Assembly: GCF_009908315.1 (NCBI RefSeq)
Contig: NZ_JAAATW010000001.1
Location: forward strand, 1,550,001 to 1,614,000
Origin: Paragemmobacter ruber
GTDB lineage: Bacteria > Pseudomonadota > Alphaproteobacteria > Rhodobacterales > Rhodobacteraceae
DNA: 64,000 nucleotides
Reading direction: 5' to 3'
The notes beneath the pieces are model-generated. The model made no database searches. It worked only from the letters and a program-made list of their open reading frames with translations, and was not told the DNA's origin. Made by a program: the position numbers and the translations under genes. The stretch's first letter is position 1, and each line of letters begins with the position of its first letter. Positions 27,191-37,664 of the stretch are shown here, one piece after another.

Positions 27191-28051
27191 TTACTTGTCC
27201 AGCAGAGTTGCATCCCGAAGCAGGGCCGGGTCAATACCCTCGCCGGGGCGGGTGATCTCGGCGGCGCCGGTCAGTTCCGCCAGCTTCGCCTCGACTGCCT
27301 TTTGCTCGATCTCGGCCGCCAATTCCTCGCGCACCTCGTCAATCGTGGGCTTGGTGGCATCGCGCACCTCGTTCACCTTGATCAGGTGCCAGCCAAAATC
27401 CGTCTGCACCGGGTCGGTCACCGTGCCGGGCGTCGCCGCCACGACCGCCGCCTCGAACGGGGCCACCATCATGCCTAGCCCGAACCAGCCCAGATCGCCG
27501 CCATTCACCGCCGAACCGGTATCGCTGGAATTGGCCTTGGCCAGTTCCGCGAAATCCGCCCCGCCGTCGATCTGCGCCTTCAACTCCTTGGCCTTCTCCT
27601 CGCTGTCCACAAGGATGTGCTGCGCCGAATATTCCTTCGATGCCGGGGCATTGGCGTATTTCGCGTCATAGGCCGCCTGCAGCGCCTCATCCGTCACGGC
27701 CGCATCCACGATCTCTTGCAGCGCCTTGCCCGCCAGATAGCTGCGCGCGTCGGTGCGCATCCACAATTCATCGCGCTTCGTCGTGCCGGCGGCGGCAACC
27801 GACTGCTCCAGCGCCGCCTGCTGGATCGCCTGATCCATCAGCCCGGTGAACAGCATGTCATCGGGCAGCGCCTGATACTGCGGCGGCAGCTTTTCCCGCA
27901 GGATGATCAACTCGCCCAGCGTGATCTCCGTGCCGTTCACCGTGGCCACTACCGTATCGGCTGTGGCCGCGGCGTCATCCTGCGCCAGTGACGGCAAGGC
28001 CATGGATCCGGCAAGCAAAAGCCCCGCCCAGAACCCGCTATGTTTCGCCAT
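27191..28051 (-). CDS. Periplasmic peptidyl-prolyl isomerase (parvulin type)
   Basis: A 286-residue exported PpiC-like isomerase that probably assists folding of outer-membrane or periplasmic proteins. A signal peptide is visible (WAGLLLAGSMALPSLAQ). The central parvulin domain spans about residues 135-235, with YSAQHILVDSEEKAKELKAQ, then GGDLGWFGLGMMVAPFEAAV and FGWHLIKVNEV. The flanking helices match the SurA/PrsA-like arrangement. It leads the ppiC-argJ-mutT operon and diverges from secA across 179 bases. Confidence 0.9.
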   Translation of the reverse strand: MAKHSGFWAGLLLAGSMALPSLAQDDAAATADTVVATVNGTEITLGELIILREKLPPQYQALPDDMLFTGLMDQAIQQAALEQSVAAAGTTKRDELWMRTDARSYLAGKALQEIVDAAVTDEALQAAYDAKYANAPASKEYSAQHILVDSEEKAKELKAQIDGGADFAELAKANSSDTGSAVNGGDLGWFGLGMMVAPFEAAVVAATPGTVTDPVQTDFGWHLIKVNEVRDATKPTIDEVREELAAEIEQKAVEAKLAELTGAAEITRPGEGIDPALLRDATLLDK

Positions 28052-28230
28052 CTCACCTTCTCCTGATCGGGCCGCTTCCCTCAGCGACGTTGACTATCCC
28101 CGGCCTGTCCCTTATTTCGCGGGGGTCGCGTGCGACGGGGCCTGCCGGGCCACTTGGCTCTTCTATGGAAGGCGTTGGGGTCGGGCAAGGCCACTGCCTC
28201 ACACGATGATGTCAGGTAGGCGGAGAAAAC

Positions 28231-30993
28231 ATGCTGGGTCTTGGAACACTTGCACGGAAGGTGTTCGGAACGCCGAACGACCGCAAGGTGAAGTCGGTTC
28301 GTCCCCTCGTGGCGAAGATCAACGCGCTCGAGCCGGAATTCACGGCGCTGAGCGATGACGCGATCAAGGCAAAGACCGCCGAATTGCAAAAGCGCGTGCA
28401 GGAAGGCGGCGAAAGCCTGGATGCCGTGCTGCCCGAAGCTTTCGCCAACTGCCGCGAAGCCGCGCGCCGCGCGCTGGGCCTGCGCGCCTTTGACGTGCAG
28501 CTGAAAGGCGGCATCTTCCTGCATCAGGGCAATATCTCGGAAATGAAGACGGGCGAGGGGAAAACCCTCATGGCCACCTTCCCCGCCTATCTGAACGCGC
28601 TGGCGGGCAAGGGCGTGCATGTCGTCACCGTCAACGACTACCTCGCCAAACGCGACGCCGAATGGATGGGCAAGGTCTACGCGGCCCTCGGCATGACCTG
28701 CGGTGTCGTCTACCCCTATCAGGGCGATACGGAGAAGCGCGCCGCATATCGCTGCGACATCACCTATGCGACGAACAATGAACTGGGCTTTGATTACCTG
28801 CGCGACAACATGAAAATGTCGATCGAGGATATGGCCCAGCGCGGCCATTTCTTCGCCATCGTGGACGAGGTTGACAGCATCCTGATCGACGAGGCGCGCA
28901 CGCCCCTCATCATCTCCGGCCCGTCGCAGGATCGCAGCGACCTGTATCAGAAGGTCGATGCCCTGATCCCGCTCCTGCGGGACGAAGATTACAAGATCGA
29001 CGAAAAGACCCGCACCGTCACCTATACCGAGGACGGGAACGAAAACATCGAAAAGCTGCTGCAGGAAAACGGCCTGCTGCCAGAGGGCCAGTCGCTTTAC
29101 GATCCCGAAAGCACCACGCTGGTTCACCACGTCTCACAGGCGCTTAAGGCGCACAAGCTGTTCCACAAGGATCAGCAATACATCGTCCGCGACGGCGAGG
29201 TGATGCTGATCGACGAATTCACCGGCCGCATGATGCGCGGTCGCCGCCTGTCCGAAGGCCTGCATCAGGCGATCGAGGCCAAGGAACACGTCACCATCCA
29301 GCCGGAAAACGTGACGCTCGCCAGCGTGACGTTCCAGAATTACTTCCGCCTTTACGAAAAGCTGGCCGGGATGACCGGCACCGCCCAGACCGAGGCCGAG
29401 GAATTCATGGAAATCTACGGCCTTGGCGTGGTGGAGGTTCCCACGAACCGCCCCGTCGCGCGCCTGGACGAACATGACCAGGTCTACCGCACCGCAAAAG
29501 AAAAGTACGAAGGCATTGTCCGCACGATCCAGGGGGCGCATGAAAAGGGTCAGCCGATCCTTGTCGGCACCACCTCCATCGAAAAGTCGGAACTGCTGTC
29601 GGGCATGCTGACCAAGGCCGGCATCGCCCATAACGTGCTGAACGCGCGGCTTCACGAACAGGAAGCCAAGATCGTGGCCGATGCTGGCCGTTTCGGCGCT
29701 GTGACCATCGCCACCAACATGGCCGGTCGCGGCACCGACATCCAGTTGGGCGGCAATGTCGAGATGAAGGTGATGGAGGCTATCGCCGCCGATCCCCACC
29801 TTCACCCCGATGAGGTGCGCGCCCGCATCGAAGCAGAGCACGCCGAGGAAAAGGCCAAGGTCATCGCTGCCGGGGGCCTGTTCGTGCTGGGCACCGAACG
29901 CCACGAATCCCGCCGCATCGACAACCAGCTGCGCGGCCGCTCGGGCCGTCAGGGCGACCCGGGCCGATCGTCCTTCTTCCTGTCGCTGGAAGATGATCTG
30001 ATGCGCATCTTCGGGTCTGACCGGCTGGATTCAGTGCTCTCCAAGCTTGGCATGAAGGAAGGCGAGGCGATCGTTCACCCGTGGGTCAACAAATCGCTGG
30101 AACGCGCGCAGGCCAAGGTCGAAGGCCGCAACTTCGACATCCGCAAGCAGCTTTTGAAATTCGACGATGTGATGAACGATCAGCGCAAGGCGATTTTCGG
30201 CCAGCGGCTGGACATCATGCAGTCCGACGACATCAACGACATCGCTGGGGACATGCGCCAACAGGTGGTGGAAGATCTGGTTGATTTCCACATGCCGCCG
30301 AAAACCTATTCGGATCAGTGGGATATCCCGGGCCTTGTCACTGCGGTCAAGGAAAAGCTCAACCTTGATCTGCCGATTGGCGACTGGGCCAACGAGGAAG
30401 GCGTCGATCAGGACGTGATGCGGGAACGCATCGCCGAGCGGTCCGAGGCTGCGATGGCCGAAAAGGCCGCCGCCTTCGGGGCCGATACGATGCGCAACAT
30501 CGAAAAGCAGGTCCTTCTGCAGGCCATCGACAGCAAATGGCGCGAACATCTGCTGAAACTGGAACACCTGCGCTCTGTCGTGGGTTTCCGGGGCTATGCG
30601 CAGCGCGACCCGCTTTCCGAATTCAAGACCGAAGGCTTCATGCTGTTCGAATCCATGCTGAATTCGCTTCGTCAGGAGGTGACGCAGAAACTGTCGCTGA
30701 TCCGCCCGATGACCAAGGAAGAGCAGGACGCGATGATGCAGCAGATCCTTGCCCAGCAGCGCGCCGCGCAGGCGGCCGCCCCGGCCGCGGCACCGGCCCC
30801 TGCTGCAGCGCCCGCGGCGGCAGCGGCACCCGCCACTGCAGCCGCTGGCGCAGGTGTCGCTGTGGCCGAAGCCGCCGCACGGTCCGGGTTCGATCCGGCC
30901 AATCGCGCGACGTGGGGGAACCCGTCACGCAATGATCCCTGCCCCTGCGGTTCGGGTCTGCGGTTCAAGCACTGCCACGGGGCGAATGACTGA
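28231..30993 (+). CDS. secA: Protein translocase ATPase SecA
   Basis: The motor ATPase of the Sec export pathway (920 residues). Visible are Walker A in [18 protein letters not shown], the [17 protein letters not shown] segment, the [19 protein letters not shown] box, the second NBD region with [14 protein letters not shown], and the [20 protein letters not shown] motif. An Ala/Pro-rich linker (about residues 845-885) leads to the zinc-binding C-terminus with [13 protein letters not shown], which contacts SecB. Full length with no disruption. Two exported-protein genes follow on the same strand. Confidence 0.98.
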   Translation: MLGLGTLARKVFGTPNDRKVKSVRPLVAKINALEPEFTALSDDAIKAKTAELQKRVQEGGESLDAVLPEAFANCREAARRALGLRAFDVQLKGGIFLHQGNISEMKTGEGKTLMATFPAYLNALAGKGVHVVTVNDYLAKRDAEWMGKVYAALGMTCGVVYPYQGDTEKRAAYRCDITYATNNELGFDYLRDNMKMSIEDMAQRGHFFAIVDEVDSILIDEARTPLIISGPSQDRSDLYQKVDALIPLLRDEDYKIDEKTRTVTYTEDGNENIEKLLQENGLLPEGQSLYDPESTTLVHHVSQALKAHKLFHKDQQYIVRDGEVMLIDEFTGRMMRGRRLSEGLHQAIEAKEHVTIQPENVTLASVTFQNYFRLYEKLAGMTGTAQTEAEEFMEIYGLGVVEVPTNRPVARLDEHDQVYRTAKEKYEGIVRTIQGAHEKGQPILVGTTSIEKSELLSGMLTKAGIAHNVLNARLHEQEAKIVADAGRFGAVTIATNMAGRGTDIQLGGNVEMKVMEAIAADPHLHPDEVRARIEAEHAEEKAKVIAAGGLFVLGTERHESRRIDNQLRGRSGRQGDPGRSSFFLSLEDDLMRIFGSDRLDSVLSKLGMKEGEAIVHPWVNKSLERAQAKVEGRNFDIRKQLLKFDDVMNDQRKAIFGQRLDIMQSDDINDIAGDMRQQVVEDLVDFHMPPKTYSDQWDIPGLVTAVKEKLNLDLPIGDWANEEGVDQDVMRERIAERSEAAMAEKAAAFGADTMRNIEKQVLLQAIDSKWREHLLKLEHLRSVVGFRGYAQRDPLSEFKTEGFMLFESMLNSLRQEVTQKLSLIRPMTKEEQDAMMQQILAQQRAAQAAAPAAAPAPAAAPAAAAAPATAAAGAGVAVAEAAARSGFDPANRATWGNPSRNDPCPCGSGLRFKHCHGAND

Positions 30994-31054
30994 TCGGCGC
31001 ACCGTTTCGTAAATTGCCACAATCCTGCCCCGTGCAGGACGCGATCCCGTGGCA

Positions 31055-31082
31055 CCTGACGCATCTGTAACGGTGCGTCAGG
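31055..31082 (+). promoter_or_regulatory. Hairpin over the ribosome site of the next gene
   Basis: CCTGACGCA (31055-31063) and TGCGTCAGG (31074-31082) form a perfect 9-base stem with a 10-base loop, ending 7 bases before the ATG at 31090. The right arm includes part of the purine-rich ribosome site CAGGGG. It could gate translation; there is no T tract to make it a good terminator for secA. Confidence 0.4.
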
Positions 31083-31089
31083 GGCTGAC

Positions 31090-31965
31090 ATGGATCGTAA
31101 ACGTAGTTTCATCATGGCGGGTGGCACGGTGCTTCTGGCGCTGGGCGCCGGTCAGTACATGCAATCGGGAACCGCGCAGTCATCTGCCGCCATGGTTCCA
31201 GTCCCACAGGTCGCTCCGCCGCCACCCCTGCGGCAGGCCGCAGGCACACCCCTTGGCGCGCATGATCCGATGCCGCCCATGGCCGCCCCGCAGGTAACGC
31301 CGGTCGCCTTGCCGACCGCAGCGTCGGCCGATGCCCCTGCGCCAGAAGCAGGGGCCGCCCTGCCGCGTCCCACGCCCATGGCCGACACCTGCCCGATCGC
31401 GCTGGATGCCTTCGCCACCGCCGATGCCGTGCTGTCCATCAGCCTTGCCGCCCCATGCCAACCCAATCAAACCGTCGTACTGGCCCATGCGGGCCTTGCC
31501 GTCACCTATCAGACCACCGCTACGGGTGCGCTCTTTGCCGATATCCCGGCGCTGGATCCGGCAGGGGTTTTGTCGATCCGCTTTCCCGACGGGCAGTTGG
31601 CCGAGGTGGCCGCGCCGGTGCCTGAAGTGGCCAGCCTGCGCCGTCTGGCCGTGCAGTGGATGGAAGGCGACACCTTCAACCTCACCGGCGCCGGTCCTGT
31701 GACCACCCTCGGAACGCTCTCCGGCCCGGTCCCGATGCAGGCCCGCCTCATCGACCTGCCCGACACGACGGCGCCCCTCGCCATCGAGGCCGAGGTGACC
31801 GCCCGCACCTGCGGACGCGAACTGCTGGGTGAAGTCCTGTTCAGCGAAGGCGGCCGCGTCACGCGCGCCGACCTCACCCTCGCCATGCCCGAATGTGACG
31901 GGGCCGGCGGTTTTGTGGCCTTGAATAATCCCCTGCCGGACATGAAACTCGCCGCCGCAAGGTAA
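31090..31965 (+). CDS. Exported hypothetical protein
   Basis: A 291-residue protein with an N-terminal membrane/signal segment (FIMAGGTVLLALGAGQYM) and then a Pro/Ala/Met-rich linker (about residues 30-95). A compact domain of about 190 residues follows, with four or more cysteines (DTCPIALDAF, APCQPNQTVV, ARTCGREL, MPECDGAGG), which suggests disulfides in the periplasm. I do not recognise the family. Its position directly after secA, and just before the binding-protein/OmpA fusion gene (15-base gap), suggests a shared operon and an envelope role. Confidence 0.6.
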   Translation: MDRKRSFIMAGGTVLLALGAGQYMQSGTAQSSAAMVPVPQVAPPPPLRQAAGTPLGAHDPMPPMAAPQVTPVALPTAASADAPAPEAGAALPRPTPMADTCPIALDAFATADAVLSISLAAPCQPNQTVVLAHAGLAVTYQTTATGALFADIPALDPAGVLSIRFPDGQLAEVAAPVPEVASLRRLAVQWMEGDTFNLTGAGPVTTLGTLSGPVPMQARLIDLPDTTAPLAIEAEVTARTCGRELLGEVLFSEGGRVTRADLTLAMPECDGAGGFVALNNPLPDMKLAAAR

Positions 31966-31980
31966 GGGCGGCGGATTGGA

Positions 31981-33489
31981 ATGCAGCGTGTCTGGTGGTG
32001 TGCGGCGGCGGTTACGGCCTGTCTGGTGGCGTCGGGGGCGTGGGCACAGGATGTGACGCTGACCGCGCGCGACGGTGGCCTGGCGCTGACCGGCACACTG
32101 CAGGGCTGGGATGGTGAGTTCTACCGCATCGAAACGGAATACGGCGCACTGACCGTGGACGGGCAGGGGGTCATCTGCGATGGTCCCGGCTGCCCCGATC
32201 TGACGGCGCCCCGTATCCCCGTTCGTATCGTCGGCGAAGGCGATCCCGGCCGTGCCTTGCTGCCGCCGCTTGTGGCGGCCTTCGCCCGCGCGCGGGGTCT
32301 CGATCATGTGGTTGACGGTGATGCCACCATCCTCACCGATCCCACCACGGGGCAGGTTCTCGCCGAGTTTTCGTTTCAGCCCATGGATCAGGACAGCGCC
32401 CGCGCGGCGCTGATGGCCGGGCGGGCCGAACTCATCCTTTCCGCCGGGACAGAGCCGGATCTCGGATCGCGGACGCTGGCGCTGGATGCGCTGGTGCCGA
32501 TCATCGCCGCCGATAACCCGGTGGCGCAGCTGTCCTCTGCCGATCTGGCCCGCGCCCTTTCGGGCGAGGTGCAGAACTGGTCTGAAATCGGTGGCCCCGA
32601 CATGCCGCTGGTCCTGCACGGCCTGCCTGCCACCAACGGCCTGCAACGTGCCCTGTCGGGGCGGCTGGGGCGGGATGTGGTCGCCAGCGTGATCCATCCG
32701 GATTTCAACACCCTCGCCGCCGCCGTCGCCCGCGACCCATGGGCGCTGGCCGTCACTGCGCGCGCCGTGGCAGGCCCCGCCCGGATCGCGACCCTGACCG
32801 ATAGCTGCGGCTTCCCCCTTCTGCCCACGTCCCTCGCCGTCAAGGCCGAGGATTACCCCCTTGCCCTGCCGCTGCACCTGCTGACGCCCCGCCGCCGCCT
32901 GCCGCTCATGGCGCGCGAGTTTCTGGAGTTTCTGAACCTGCCACAGGCGCAACAGGTTATCGCGCAGCAGGGATATGTGGACCGCCAGCCGGAACGCCAG
33001 CCCATGACGGCGGATGGCCTTCGCCTGATCAACGCAATCCAGGGCGCAGGCGCCGAAACCACGCTTGCCGATCTGAAGCGTCTGGTCGATGTGATGGACG
33101 GCGCGGATCGCCTGTCCTTCACCTTCCGCTTCGAGGATGGGTCCAGTACGCTTGACGCCCATTCCCGCACCACGTTGGAAGATCTTGCCCGCCTGCTCGA
33201 AGCGGGCGGCTTCACGGACGAGACGCTGATCCTCGCGGGTTTCTCCGATGGGTCCGGCGCCGCCGAGGCAAACCTCTCCCTATCCCAAACGCGGGCGGAA
33301 ACCGTTCAGGCCGCCCTGCAGGCCGCGGCCCCCGGGCTGGAAGCGGACCGCCTGCCACAGATCATGGCCTTTGGCGAGGCGCTGCCCATGGCCTGTGATG
33401 AAACTGGGGCAGGCCGCCGCCTGAACCGCCGGGTGGAGCTTTGGCTGCGCCCCGATTTCCTCAGATCAGACGTTCCGCCCGCAGACTGA
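31981..33489 (+). CDS. Periplasmic substrate-binding-like domain fused to an OmpA-like domain
   Basis: A 502-residue exported protein with a signal peptide (WWCAAAVTACLVASGAWAQ). After a short N-terminal region, about residues 80-340 resemble a PstS-like periplasmic binding domain (IPVRIVGEGDPGRALLPPLV; LILSAGTEPDLG; LSGEVQNWSEIGGPD). The C-terminal ~120 residues match the OmpA peptidoglycan-binding fold (FRFEDGSSTLDAHSRTTLED; ILAGFSDGSGAAEANLSLSQ; RRLNRRVELWL). A binding protein anchored to the cell wall is therefore inferred. Its ligand is unknown. It overlaps radC tail to tail by 29 bases. Confidence 0.75.
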   Translation: MQRVWWCAAAVTACLVASGAWAQDVTLTARDGGLALTGTLQGWDGEFYRIETEYGALTVDGQGVICDGPGCPDLTAPRIPVRIVGEGDPGRALLPPLVAAFARARGLDHVVDGDATILTDPTTGQVLAEFSFQPMDQDSARAALMAGRAELILSAGTEPDLGSRTLALDALVPIIAADNPVAQLSSADLARALSGEVQNWSEIGGPDMPLVLHGLPATNGLQRALSGRLGRDVVASVIHPDFNTLAAAVARDPWALAVTARAVAGPARIATLTDSCGFPLLPTSLAVKAEDYPLALPLHLLTPRRRLPLMAREFLEFLNLPQAQQVIAQQGYVDRQPERQPMTADGLRLINAIQGAGAETTLADLKRLVDVMDGADRLSFTFRFEDGSSTLDAHSRTTLEDLARLLEAGGFTDETLILAGFSDGSGAAEANLSLSQTRAETVQAALQAAAPGLEADRLPQIMAFGEALPMACDETGAGRRLNRRVELWLRPDFLRSDVPPAD

Positions 33490-34255
33490 CCTCACGGCTT
33501 TTGCCGATGATCAGGTGGTCGTGCAGCGTGATGCCAAGCACCGAACAGGCCTGCACGATCTGGCGTGTCATCTCGATATCCGCCGCCGATGGGGTAGGGT
33601 CACCCGACGGGTGGTTGTGAACAAGGATCAGCGCCGAAGCACCTAGTTCCAGCGCGCGTTTCACCACCTCACGCGGATAGACCGGCACATGATCCACGGT
33701 CCCCTTCGCCTGTTCCTCATCGGCGACCAGCACGTTCTTGCGATCAAGGAACAGGATGCGGAAATGTTCCTGCTCGGCATGGGCCATGACCGTGTGGCAA
33801 TAATCCAAGAGCGCGTTCCAGGATGAAAGGACTGGGCGCTGGATCACCCGCGACCGGGCCATGCGTTGCGCAACCACTTCCATCAGCTTCAACTCCATCA
33901 CCACGGCGTCGCCCACCCCGTGCACCTGCAACAGCCGTGCGGGCGAGGCAGAGGCGACCCGGGCCAGATCCCCGAACGTATCCAGCAGCCGCCGCGCCAG
34001 CGGTTTGACGTCCTGCCGCCCGATGGCACGGAACAGGATGAGTTCGAGAAGCTCATACTCCGCGACGCCCTGACCGCCACTTTCCATGAAGCGCATCCGC
34101 AGCCGTTTGCGATGGTCGGCGATATAGCTGGGCAGCCGTCCCGTCAGAGGTTGGGCCGTGACAGCCTCATCCTCATCCCCGATGGGGAAGAGCGGAAGCG
34201 TTGCCTCATGGAACTGGTGCTGCGGTTTCATGCGGACAATTTGCCCCAAACTCAT
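33461..34255 (-). CDS. radC: RadC family protein (JAMM/MPN+ domain)
   Basis: A 264-residue RadC-family protein. The N-terminal helix-hairpin-helix-like part (YELLELILFRAIGRQDVKPL; LLQVHGVGDAVVMELKLMEV) precedes the metal-binding JAMM motif HNHPSGDPTPSAAD. Despite the name, a DNA-repair role is not firmly established for the family. The ATG at 34255 is chosen because AAGGG lies 7 bases upstream; other possible starts are a TTG at 34288 and an ATG eight codons further in. The last 29 bases overlap the end of the converging OmpA-fusion gene. Confidence 0.9.
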   Translation of the reverse strand: MSLGQIVRMKPQHQFHEATLPLFPIGDEDEAVTAQPLTGRLPSYIADHRKRLRMRFMESGGQGVAEYELLELILFRAIGRQDVKPLARRLLDTFGDLARVASASPARLLQVHGVGDAVVMELKLMEVVAQRMARSRVIQRPVLSSWNALLDYCHTVMAHAEQEHFRILFLDRKNVLVADEEQAKGTVDHVPVYPREVVKRALELGASALILVHNHPSGDPTPSAADIEMTRQIVQACSVLGITLHDHLIIGKSREVSLRAERLI

Positions 34256-34289
34256 GAACACGCCCTTAACGCGATCCCGCCCATGCAAA

Positions 34290-34315
34290 GGGGGCGACGG
34301 TCACCCGTCGCCCCC
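34290..34315 (-). terminator. Terminator hairpin between dnaJ and radC
   Basis: GGGGGCGACGG (34290-34300) and CCGTCGCCCCC (34305-34315) form a perfect 11-base stem with a TCAC loop, just past the dnaJ stop. A short TTTG tail follows in the minus direction. It likely ends dnaJ transcription. Confidence 0.65.
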
Positions 34316-34338
34316 CCCCTTTTCCGCCGCTGGTGGGA

Positions 34339-35490
34339 TCAGCTTTTCATCCCGTCCCAGAAACCCTTGACCTTGGAAAAGAAACTTTTCCCCTCGGGGT
34401 TGTTCTCTTCGCTCAGCTTTTCGAACTCTTGCAAAAGCTCTTTCTGCCGCGCCGTCAGGTTGACGGGTGTCTCAACCGCCAGTTCCAGCACCATATCCCC
34501 GAGGCCGCCGCCGCGCAGGGCGGGCATCCCCTTGGCGCGCAGGCGCATCTGTTTGCCCGTCTGCGCGCCGACCGGCACCTTCACGCGGCTGCGGCCCCCG
34601 TCGATGGTGGGTACCTCCACCTCGCCGCCCAAGGCGGCGGTCGTGATGCTGATCGGCACACGACAGAACAGATGGATCCCGTCGCGCTGAAAGATCGGAT
34701 GCTCGCGCACCTCAATGAAGATGTAGAGATCGCCCGAAGGCCCGCCCCGCAGCCCTGCCTCGCCTTCACCGGCCAGCCGGATGCGGGTGCCCGTCTCCAC
34801 CCCGGCGGGGATGTTGACGGAAAGCGAACGCTCTTTCTCGATCCGTCCCGCGCCGCCGCAGGACCGGCAGGGGTTCTTCACGATCTGGCCCATGCCGTTG
34901 CAGGTGGGGCAGGTGCGTTCCACAGTGAAGAAACCCTGCTGCGCCCGCACCTTGCCCATGCCGGAACAGGTGGGGCAGGTGACAGGCTCCGCCCCGCCTT
35001 CCGCCCCGGTGCCACGGCAGGTGTCGCAGGCCACAGATGTGGGGACGTTGATCGTCTTCTGGACGCCCTGATAGGATTCCTCCAGCGAAACCCGCAGGTT
35101 GTAGCGCAGGTCCGATCCGCGCTGCGCGCGCGACCGTCCGCCGCCACCGCGGCCGCCCATGAAATCGCCGAACAGGTCTTCGAACACATCCGAAAAGGCG
35201 CTGGCGAAATCGGCATTGCCGCCGCCGAACCCCGGACCGCCGCGCCCACCGCCGCCCATGCCGCCTTCAAAGGCTGCATGGCCATAGCGATCATAGGCGG
35301 CCTTGCGGTCGGCGTCCTTCAGCACATCATAAGCCTCGTTCACTTCCTTGAACTGGGCCTCGGCATTCGGATTGTCCGAATTCCGGTCAGGGTGAAGCTC
35401 CTTGGCCTTCTGCCGATAGGCCTTCTTCAACTCTTCGGCTGAAGCTCCGCGCGCCACGCCGAGGATTTCATAGTAATCTCGTTTTGCCAT
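34339..35490 (-). CDS. dnaJ: Chaperone DnaJ
   Basis: The Hsp40 co-chaperone that stimulates DnaK (383 residues). It starts with the J domain ([20 protein letters not shown], with the essential HPD in KELHPDRN). A Gly/Phe-rich segment follows, then four zinc repeats ([32 protein letters not shown]) and the C-terminal substrate-binding beta domains. The ATG at 35490 gives [10 protein letters not shown] and is preferred over an ATG three codons earlier. It lies 77 bases after dnaK, with a hairpin in the gap. Confidence 0.97.
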   Translation of the reverse strand: MAKRDYYEILGVARGASAEELKKAYRQKAKELHPDRNSDNPNAEAQFKEVNEAYDVLKDADRKAAYDRYGHAAFEGGMGGGGRGGPGFGGGNADFASAFSDVFEDLFGDFMGGRGGGGRSRAQRGSDLRYNLRVSLEESYQGVQKTINVPTSVACDTCRGTGAEGGAEPVTCPTCSGMGKVRAQQGFFTVERTCPTCNGMGQIVKNPCRSCGGAGRIEKERSLSVNIPAGVETGTRIRLAGEGEAGLRGGPSGDLYIFIEVREHPIFQRDGIHLFCRVPISITTAALGGEVEVPTIDGGRSRVKVPVGAQTGKQMRLRAKGMPALRGGGLGDMVLELAVETPVNLTARQKELLQEFEKLSEENNPEGKSFFSKVKGFWDGMKS

Positions 35491-35520
35491 TCGGGACAAA
35501 ATCCCCTCTCAGAACCGGGT

Positions 35521-35548
35521 GGGGGCGGTTCGTTGCCGAACCGCCCCC
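35521..35548 (-). terminator. Hairpin between dnaK and dnaJ
   Basis: A perfect 12-base stem, GGGGGCGGTTCG with CGAACCGCCCCC, around a TTGC loop. It stands 19 bases after the dnaK stop. It has no proper T tract, so it may attenuate rather than fully stop transcription into dnaJ, or protect the dnaK message 3' end. Confidence 0.55.
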
Positions 35549-35567
35549 TCTTCCGATTCACGCGGTG

Positions 35568-37475
35568 TCACTTCCGCTTGTTTTCGCCCAGATCCTCGAA
35601 GTCCGCATCGACGATGTCGTCATCCACCGGACGCGGCCCATCTTCTTCGGCCCCGCTGGCCTCGGACTGGCTGGCCTTGTAGATCGCCTCGCCCAGCTTC
35701 ATCGCGGCCTCGGTCAGGTTCTGGATGCCGCCCTTGATCTTGCCGACATCCTCGCCCTTCAGCGCCTCTTCCAGCGGCTGCATCGCCAACTCGATCGCTT
35801 CCACGGTCGAGGCATCGACCTTGTCGCCATGCTCGGTCAGCGACTTCTTTGTCGAATGCAGCAGGCTTTCGCCCTGGTTCTTGGCTTCTACCAGTTCGCG
35901 CCGCGCGCGGTCAGCCTCGGCATTCGCCTCGGCGTCCTTGACCATCTTTTCGATGTCCTCGTCGCTGAGGCCGCCCGACGCCTGGATCGTGATCTGTTGC
36001 GTCTTGCCGGTGCCCTTGTCTTTCGCGCTGACGGACACGATGCCGTTGGCGTCGATGTCGAAGGTCACTTCGATCTGCGGCATGCCACGCGGTGCCGGGG
36101 GGATGTTCTCAAGGTTGAACTGGCCCAGCATCTTGTTGTCTGCCGCCATCTCGCGCTCGCCCTGGAACACCCGGATCGTCACGGCGTTCTGGTTGTCCTC
36201 GGCGGTCGAGAAGATCTGGCTCTTCTTCGTCGGAATCGTGGTGTTGCGGTCGATCAGCCGGGTGAACACGCCACCCAGCGTCTCGATCCCAAGGCTGAGC
36301 GGCGTCACGTCCAGCAGGACCACGTCCTTCACGTCACCCTGCAGCACGCCCGCCTGAATCGCGGCCCCGGCGGCCACGACTTCATCGGGGTTCACGCCCT
36401 TGTGGGGTTCCTTGCCGAAGAACTTCGTCACTTCCTCGATCACGCGCGGCATCCGCGTCATCCCGCCGACCAGCACCACCTCGTCGATATCGCTGGTGGT
36501 CAGACCGGCATCCTTCAGCGCAGCAGCGCAGGGCTTCATCGACTTCTTGATCAGGTCATCGACAAGGCTCTCCAGCTTCGCCCGCGTCAGCTTCACCACA
36601 AGGTGCAGCGGCTGCCCGGTGTTCTTGTCCATCGAAATGAACGGCTGGTTGATTTCCGTCTGCTGGCTGGACGAAAGCTCGATCTTCGCCTTCTCAGCCG
36701 CTTCCTTCAGACGCTGCAGCGCCATCTTGTCCAGCGTCAGGTCGACGCCATGCTCTTTCTTGAACTCGTCCGCCAGATAGCTGACGATCCGCATGTCGAA
36801 ATCTTCACCGCCAAGGAACGTGTCCCCGTTGGTGGATTTCACCTCAAACAGGCCATCGTCGATCTCAAGGATCGTGATGTCGAAAGTGCCGCCACCAAGG
36901 TCATAGACCGCGATGGTGCGGGTTTCCTTCTTGTCCAAACCATAGGCCAGCGCGGCCGCCGTCGGTTCGTTGATGATCCGCAGCACTTCCAGACCGGCGA
37001 TCTTGCCTGCGTCCTTGGTCGCCTGACGCTGCGCGTCGTTGAAATAGGCAGGCACCGTGATCACGGCCTGCGTCACCGTCTCGCCCAGATAGGATTCGGC
37101 GGTTTCCTTCATCTTCTGCAGGATGAAGGCCGAGATTTGCGACGGCGAATACTTCTCGCCCCGCACCTCAACCCAGGCGTCGCCATTGCCGCCGTTGATC
37201 ACCTTGTAGGGGATGTTCTTCTGATCCTTCGTCACCGCCGGATCGTCATGCCGGCGCCCGATCAGGCGCTTCACGGCAAAGATCGTGTTGGCGGCGTTCG
37301 TCACGGCCTGCCGCTTCGCCGGCTGGCCCACCAGTCGCTCGCTTTCCGTGAAAGCGACGATCGAGGGCGTGGTGCGCGCCCCTTCCGAATTTTCGATGAT
37401 CCGGGGCTGCGACCCATCCATGATGGCCACGCAGGAGTTCGTGGTCCCGAGGTCAATCCCGATGACTTTGGCCAT
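35568..37475 (-). CDS. dnaK: Chaperone DnaK (Hsp70)
   Basis: The main Hsp70 chaperone (635 residues). The nucleotide-binding domain has [17 protein letters not shown] at the start, [20 protein letters not shown], and [17 protein letters not shown]. The substrate-binding domain (about residues 390-505) contains [19 protein letters not shown] and the linker DVVLLD. The lid ends in the acidic tail [13 protein letters not shown] heat-shock type promoter lies upstream. It is followed by dnaJ in the usual order; grpE is not in the window. Confidence 0.98.
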   Translation of the reverse strand: MAKVIGIDLGTTNSCVAIMDGSQPRIIENSEGARTTPSIVAFTESERLVGQPAKRQAVTNAANTIFAVKRLIGRRHDDPAVTKDQKNIPYKVINGGNGDAWVEVRGEKYSPSQISAFILQKMKETAESYLGETVTQAVITVPAYFNDAQRQATKDAGKIAGLEVLRIINEPTAAALAYGLDKKETRTIAVYDLGGGTFDITILEIDDGLFEVKSTNGDTFLGGEDFDMRIVSYLADEFKKEHGVDLTLDKMALQRLKEAAEKAKIELSSSQQTEINQPFISMDKNTGQPLHLVVKLTRAKLESLVDDLIKKSMKPCAAALKDAGLTTSDIDEVVLVGGMTRMPRVIEEVTKFFGKEPHKGVNPDEVVAAGAAIQAGVLQGDVKDVVLLDVTPLSLGIETLGGVFTRLIDRNTTIPTKKSQIFSTAEDNQNAVTIRVFQGEREMAADNKMLGQFNLENIPPAPRGMPQIEVTFDIDANGIVSVSAKDKGTGKTQQITIQASGGLSDEDIEKMVKDAEANAEADRARRELVEAKNQGESLLHSTKKSLTEHGDKVDASTVEAIELAMQPLEEALKGEDVGKIKGGIQNLTEAAMKLGEAIYKASQSEASGAEEDGPRPVDDDIVDADFEDLGENKRK

Positions 37476-37589
37476 GATATGCTACCTCTTCTTTCGGCGA
37501 TGTTTTGGCGCTGGACCCTTGCAAGGCATCCAGCCCCGATCCCAAGTGCATCCGGGGCAGGCGGCCCGCCCACATCCCGGCCTGCGCTG

Positions 37590-37619
37590 TATATAAGGGG
37601 GGTGTCGGGGGCCTGCAAG
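37590..37619 (-). promoter_or_regulatory. Heat-shock (RpoH-type) promoter of dnaK
   Basis: On the minus strand, CTTG (37616-37619) and CTTATATA (37590-37597) are separated by 18 bases, close to the alphaproteobacterial RpoH pattern CTTG-N17/18-CYTATNT. It lies about 115 bases before the dnaK ATG. The divergent alkB gene starts 45 bases to the other side. Confidence 0.6.
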
Positions 37620-37664
37620 CGCCTGCCCGGGTGGAAAGTCGTACCAATACGAAGGAATGTCTCG

